NCBI GenBank assembly: GCA_030152605.1
Contig: JASLJB010000097.1
Span: 1-8,101, forward strand
Origin: Acinetobacter sp.
GTDB taxonomy: Bacteria; Pseudomonadota; Gammaproteobacteria; Pseudomonadales; Moraxellaceae
Length of the DNA stretch: 8,101 bases
Direction: 5' to 3'
The notes beneath the pieces are model-generated. The model saw only the letters and a list, made by a program, of their open reading frames with translations. It made no database searches and was not told the origin of the DNA. Within the stretch, counting starts at the first letter, position 1. Every line of letters starts with the position of its first letter. Below are positions 6,190 through 8,101 of this stretch, piece after piece. Position numbers and translations under genes: made by a program.

Positions 6190-7290
6190 CTAGTCTCCTT
6201 GCGAATTGATTTGATCTACATCTTGCTGATTTTTACTGTAACGAATGGATGAAATCACGGCCCATACAATAAATGCGACCCCAATCAATCCAGTCACGAC
6301 TTCAGGAATATGCATTCCTGTACCACTGCCCAACATGATCAGTGCCAAAGCACCAATGGCATAATGCGCACCATGCTCTAAGTAGACATAGGCATCCAAA
6401 GTGCCTTTTTCCACCAAGTAAATGGTCATCGATCGTACAAACATCGCACCAATCGCCAGACCCAACATGATGATCACCACATCACTGGTAATCGCAAAGG
6501 CACCAATCACGCCATCAAAACTAAACGAAGCATCTAAAACTTCTAAGTAAATAAAGCCACCGATCCCGGCTTTGACGATATTGCCGGTGGTATTTGAACT
6601 GCTGCTCTGTGCTTCGCCATCTTCATCATTTGCAGAACTGCTTTCCAACAAATGTCCAATCACTTGCACACCGACATACACCACGATGCCCCAAATACCC
6701 GCCATGGTCACGGCGAGACGCGAGGCTTCAGCCACATTCATGGCCATCACGATCAAGGCCAACAGCGCGATAAAAATCGACATGGCTTGAACATTGGCCA
6801 ACTTGGCTAAACGCACTTCGAGCCATTGGAACCAATGGGTGTCTTTTTCAGCATCCAAGAGGAAGTTTAGAAACACCAATAACAGGAACAAGCCACCAAA
6901 AGCAGCAATTTCAGGATGATGCGCCATCAAGCGTGCTGAATATTCTTTAGGATCATTCAACGCCATTTGAGCGACTTCAATTAAACCCATATCCGCAGTG
7001 ACACCGACAATAATTAGTGGGAATAGCAAACGCATTCCAAATACCGCCACGATAATCCCGACGGTTAAAAACAAAGTACGCCAGAACTTATCCCAATGTT
7101 TGAGTACCGAAGCGTTAACCACAGCATTATCAAATGACAACGACACTTCCATGACGGCAAGAATCGCGGTGATGGTCAATGCCTTAAACATCGTCGATAA
7201 ACCCGCATCGACCCCATGGGTATAGCCCCAATAGGCAGACAATGCCAAACAGACAAAGGTGAAAAAAATTGAAAAACGAAAATGCTTCAT
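6190..7290 (-). CDS. TerC-like integral membrane protein, DUF475 type
   Basis: A 366-residue multipass membrane protein with about nine hydrophobic segments (roughly 8-25, 36-50, 73-98, 130-146, 170-187, 195-214, 262-287, 308-323, 329-347). Two related acidic motifs, MEVSLSFDNAVVNA (E48, D54, N55) and LEVLDASFSFDGVIG (E250, D253, D259), lie in or beside hydrophobic segments in the two halves. This is the duplicated pattern of the TerC/Alx superfamily, whose studied members export manganese. A metal-transport or metal-sensing role is inferred from that kinship. A hydrophilic Ser/Asp/Glu-rich loop (217-236) separates the halves. The gene follows terD by 30 bp and precedes the terE-like gene by 3 bp. 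No good ribosome-binding site precedes its ATG, so reinitiation after terD is possible. Confidence 0.85.
   Translation of the reverse strand: MKHFRFSIFFTFVCLALSAYWGYTHGVDAGLSTMFKALTITAILAVMEVSLSFDNAVVNASVLKHWDKFWRTLFLTVGIIVAVFGMRLLFPLIIVGVTADMGLIEVAQMALNDPKEYSARLMAHHPEIAAFGGLFLLLVFLNFLLDAEKDTHWFQWLEVRLAKLANVQAMSIFIALLALIVMAMNVAEASRLAVTMAGIWGIVVYVGVQVIGHLLESSSANDEDGEAQSSSSNTTGNIVKAGIGGFIYLEVLDASFSFDGVIGAFAITSDVVIIMLGLAIGAMFVRSMTIYLVEKGTLDAYVYLEHGAHYAIGALALIMLGSGTGMHIPEVVTGLIGVAFIVWAVISSIRYSKNQQDVDQINSQGD
6195..6200 (-). promoter_or_regulatory. Ribosome-binding site of the terE-like gene inside the upstream gene
   Basis: AAGGAG on the minus strand overlaps the last Gln-Gly-Asp codons of the DUF475-type gene and sits 8 nt before the terE-like ATG. 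Ribosomes finishing the membrane protein would uncover it, a classic layout for translational coupling. Confidence 0.8.
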
Positions 7291-7305
7291 ATACTTAGCT
7301 CAGTA

Positions 7306-7330
7306 CTTAGATGTTAGTGCTTAGATGTTA
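7306..7330. repeat. Short tandem duplication at the terD stop codon
   Basis: CTTAGATGTTA occurs at 7306-7316 and again at 7320-7330, 14 bp apart. The right copy contains the last two codons (Asn-Ile) and TAA stop of terD. The left copy repeats them in the spacer before the membrane-protein gene. It looks like a recent slippage duplication with no effect on either reading frame. Confidence 0.6.
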
Positions 7331-7896
7331 ATACCATATTGATGACACAACGCGCGTAAGCCGCCGGCATAGCCTTGACCGACTGCACGAAATTTCCATT
7401 CGGCGTTGTGGCGATATAATTCACCGAAAACCATGGCGGTTTCGGTGGAGTAATCTTCATTGAGATCGAAACGAACGATTTCAGCTTGTGAGTTATCGTT
7501 CACAATACGAATAAATGCATTTTGGACTTGCCCAAAATTTTGACCGCGTGCCTCAGCGTCATGAATCGTGACCGTGATCACAATTTTATCAATGTCCGCC
7601 GGTACACCTTGTAACTCAATTTTGAGTGACTCATCATCACCGTCGCCCGCGCCGGTAAGATTGTCGCCGGTATGTTGTACAGACCCTTCTGCAGAACTGG
7701 GTTGATTGTAAAAAATAAAGTCCTGCTCTCCGCGAACTTTGCCTGTTGTATTCAGTAAAAATGCCGATGCATCGAGATCAAAGTCCACGCCATCAGTGGA
7801 ACGTGCATCCCAACCCAAGCCCACCAGAACATGGGTTAAGCTGGGGTCTGTTTTACTGAGGGATAGATTACCGCCTTTATTCAATGAAATAGCCAT
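7321..7896 (-). CDS. terD: TerD-like tellurium-resistance family protein
   Basis: A 191-residue single TerD domain, essentially the same length as enterobacterial TerD (192). Motifs in order: MAISLNKGGNLSLSK, GLGWDARSTDG (26-36), FDLDAS (39-44), FIFYN (60-64), EGSVQHTGDNLTG (70-82), the acidic run GDGDDE (84-89), VTIHDAEARGQNFGQV (109-124) and GQGYAGGL (173-180). The Asp-rich loops match the calcium-binding positions known for TerD. The start at 7896 is chosen over an in-frame ATG at 7932 because AGAGGA (7903-7908) sits 6 nt before it and because every family member begins with this M-x-[IV]-x-L-x-KGGN sequence. It is the first certain gene of the minus-strand cluster; the DUF475-type gene follows after 30 bp. 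TerD proteins are cytoplasmic and their biochemical role is unresolved. Confidence 0.94.
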   Translation of the reverse strand: MAISLNKGGNLSLSKTDPSLTHVLVGLGWDARSTDGVDFDLDASAFLLNTTGKVRGEQDFIFYNQPSSAEGSVQHTGDNLTGAGDGDDESLKIELQGVPADIDKIVITVTIHDAEARGQNFGQVQNAFIRIVNDNSQAEIVRFDLNEDYSTETAMVFGELYRHNAEWKFRAVGQGYAGGLRALCHQYGINI

Positions 7897-7950
7897 GAGA
7901 GTTCCTCTATTGTTGAGCTTTTGCATGTTCAATGCATGCTTTTTTTTGCT
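7897..7950 (-). promoter_or_regulatory. terD leader with ribosome-binding site and small inverted repeat
   Basis: Fifty-four bases separate the stop of the possible upstream frame from the terD ATG. They contain an A8 tract (7940-7947 on this strand), a weak 5-bp inverted repeat GCATG/CATGC (7923-7939) and AGAGGA (7903-7908). No terminator in the terD direction and no clear promoter hexamers are visible, so transcription may enter from upstream. Confidence 0.5.
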
Positions 7951-8101
7951 TTAATTTCTTGAACCATTAAATAATTTTTCATGACACAGTTTTAAATCAA
8001 CCATCGACGACAAGTTTAAATCAATTGCACCAAGATTCAGTAAATTATTGATAATACCTGTAGATTTATTGGACATTAATCCAGTCGATTGGCTTTGCCC
8101 G
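7951..8101 (-). CDS. Possible 3' end of an unknown gene upstream of terD
   Basis: Reading leftwards from 8100, a frame stays open for 49 codons to TAA at 7951-7953. It encodes a Leu/Asn/Ser-rich tail with TGIINNLLNLGAIDLNL followed by SSMVDLKLCHEKLFNGSRN. The amphipathic pattern looks protein-like, and the short gap to terD would suit an operon. It could also be noise in AT-rich DNA, or a 41-codon small ORF starting at ATG 8076 with only a poor ribosome-binding site. I recognise no family, and the N-terminal part lies outside the window. A second minus-strand frame ends at TAA 8066-8068 but is only 11 codons long. Confidence 0.4.
   Translation of the reverse strand, partial: GQSQSTGLMSNKSTGIINNLLNLGAIDLNLSSMVDLKLCHEKLFNGSRN

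Noticed and set aside
3933..7896. A complete tellurite-resistance operon
   Set aside because: terA, terB and classical terC are not present in the window; only TerD-family members, a TerC-like DUF475-type protein and an AIM24-type protein can be supported.
7321..7932. Longer terD with 12 extra N-terminal residues from ATG 7932
   Set aside because: The extra residues overlap the ribosome-binding site of ATG 7896, and TerD-family proteins consistently begin at the MAISLNKGGN-type sequence.
7921..7947. Plus-strand hairpin followed by T8 resembling a terminator
   Set aside because: The stem is only 5 bp, and in that direction it would follow only antisense sequence of terD. For the real minus-strand transcripts the tract is A8, so it cannot terminate them.

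Overview
The window looks like chromosomal DNA of a gamma-proteobacterium, most likely Acinetobacter or a close relative in the Moraxellaceae. This rests on the accBC pair, in particular an AccB C-terminus of the form ...FGQALFRYRA, on moderate-to-low GC with AT-rich intergenic spacers, and on the recognisable look of the encoded proteins. The genus is inferred from memory of these proteins and was not searched.

Layout. Positions 1-56 are the last codons of accB. Positions 74-1438 are a full-length accC (biotin carboxylase). A 393-bp spacer (1439-1831) follows. It holds a long terminator hairpin at 1567-1622, a C-rich stretch that could belong to a small RNA, and a 32-bp imperfect tandem repeat just upstream of a promoter-like pair. 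Next comes a 670-residue lipoprotein with a C-terminal alpha/beta-hydrolase (lipase-type) domain and an N-terminal half I do not recognise (1832-3844). It ends at a 14-bp-stem bidirectional terminator (3869-3899), which it shares with the converging genes.

Everything from 3933 to the right edge reads on the minus strand as a tellurium-resistance-type (Ter) cluster. In transcription order it contains: a possible 3' fragment of an unknown gene (7951-8101); a TerD-like protein (7321-7896); a TerC-like multipass membrane protein of the DUF475 type (6190-7290); a diverged TerD/TerE paralogue (5608-6186), whose Shine-Dalgarno lies inside the end of the membrane-protein gene; a 280-bp spacer with a perfect 11-bp inverted repeat; an AIM24/TIGR00266-type protein (4605-5327); and a TerZ-like protein (3933-4529).

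How it works together. AccB and AccC are parts of acetyl-CoA carboxylase and are unrelated to the rest. The Ter cluster combines three soluble TerD-fold proteins, a family with calcium binding through acidic loops, with a TerC-like membrane protein that has two acidic intramembrane motifs and with a beta-rich AIM24 protein. This suggests a membrane-associated, metal-linked stress-response complex. No terA, terB or classical terC is visible in the window, so tellurite resistance itself should not be assumed. The most interesting points are this gene composition, the substitutions at conserved acidic positions in the middle paralogue, and the unexplained repeats and hairpins in the three spacers.
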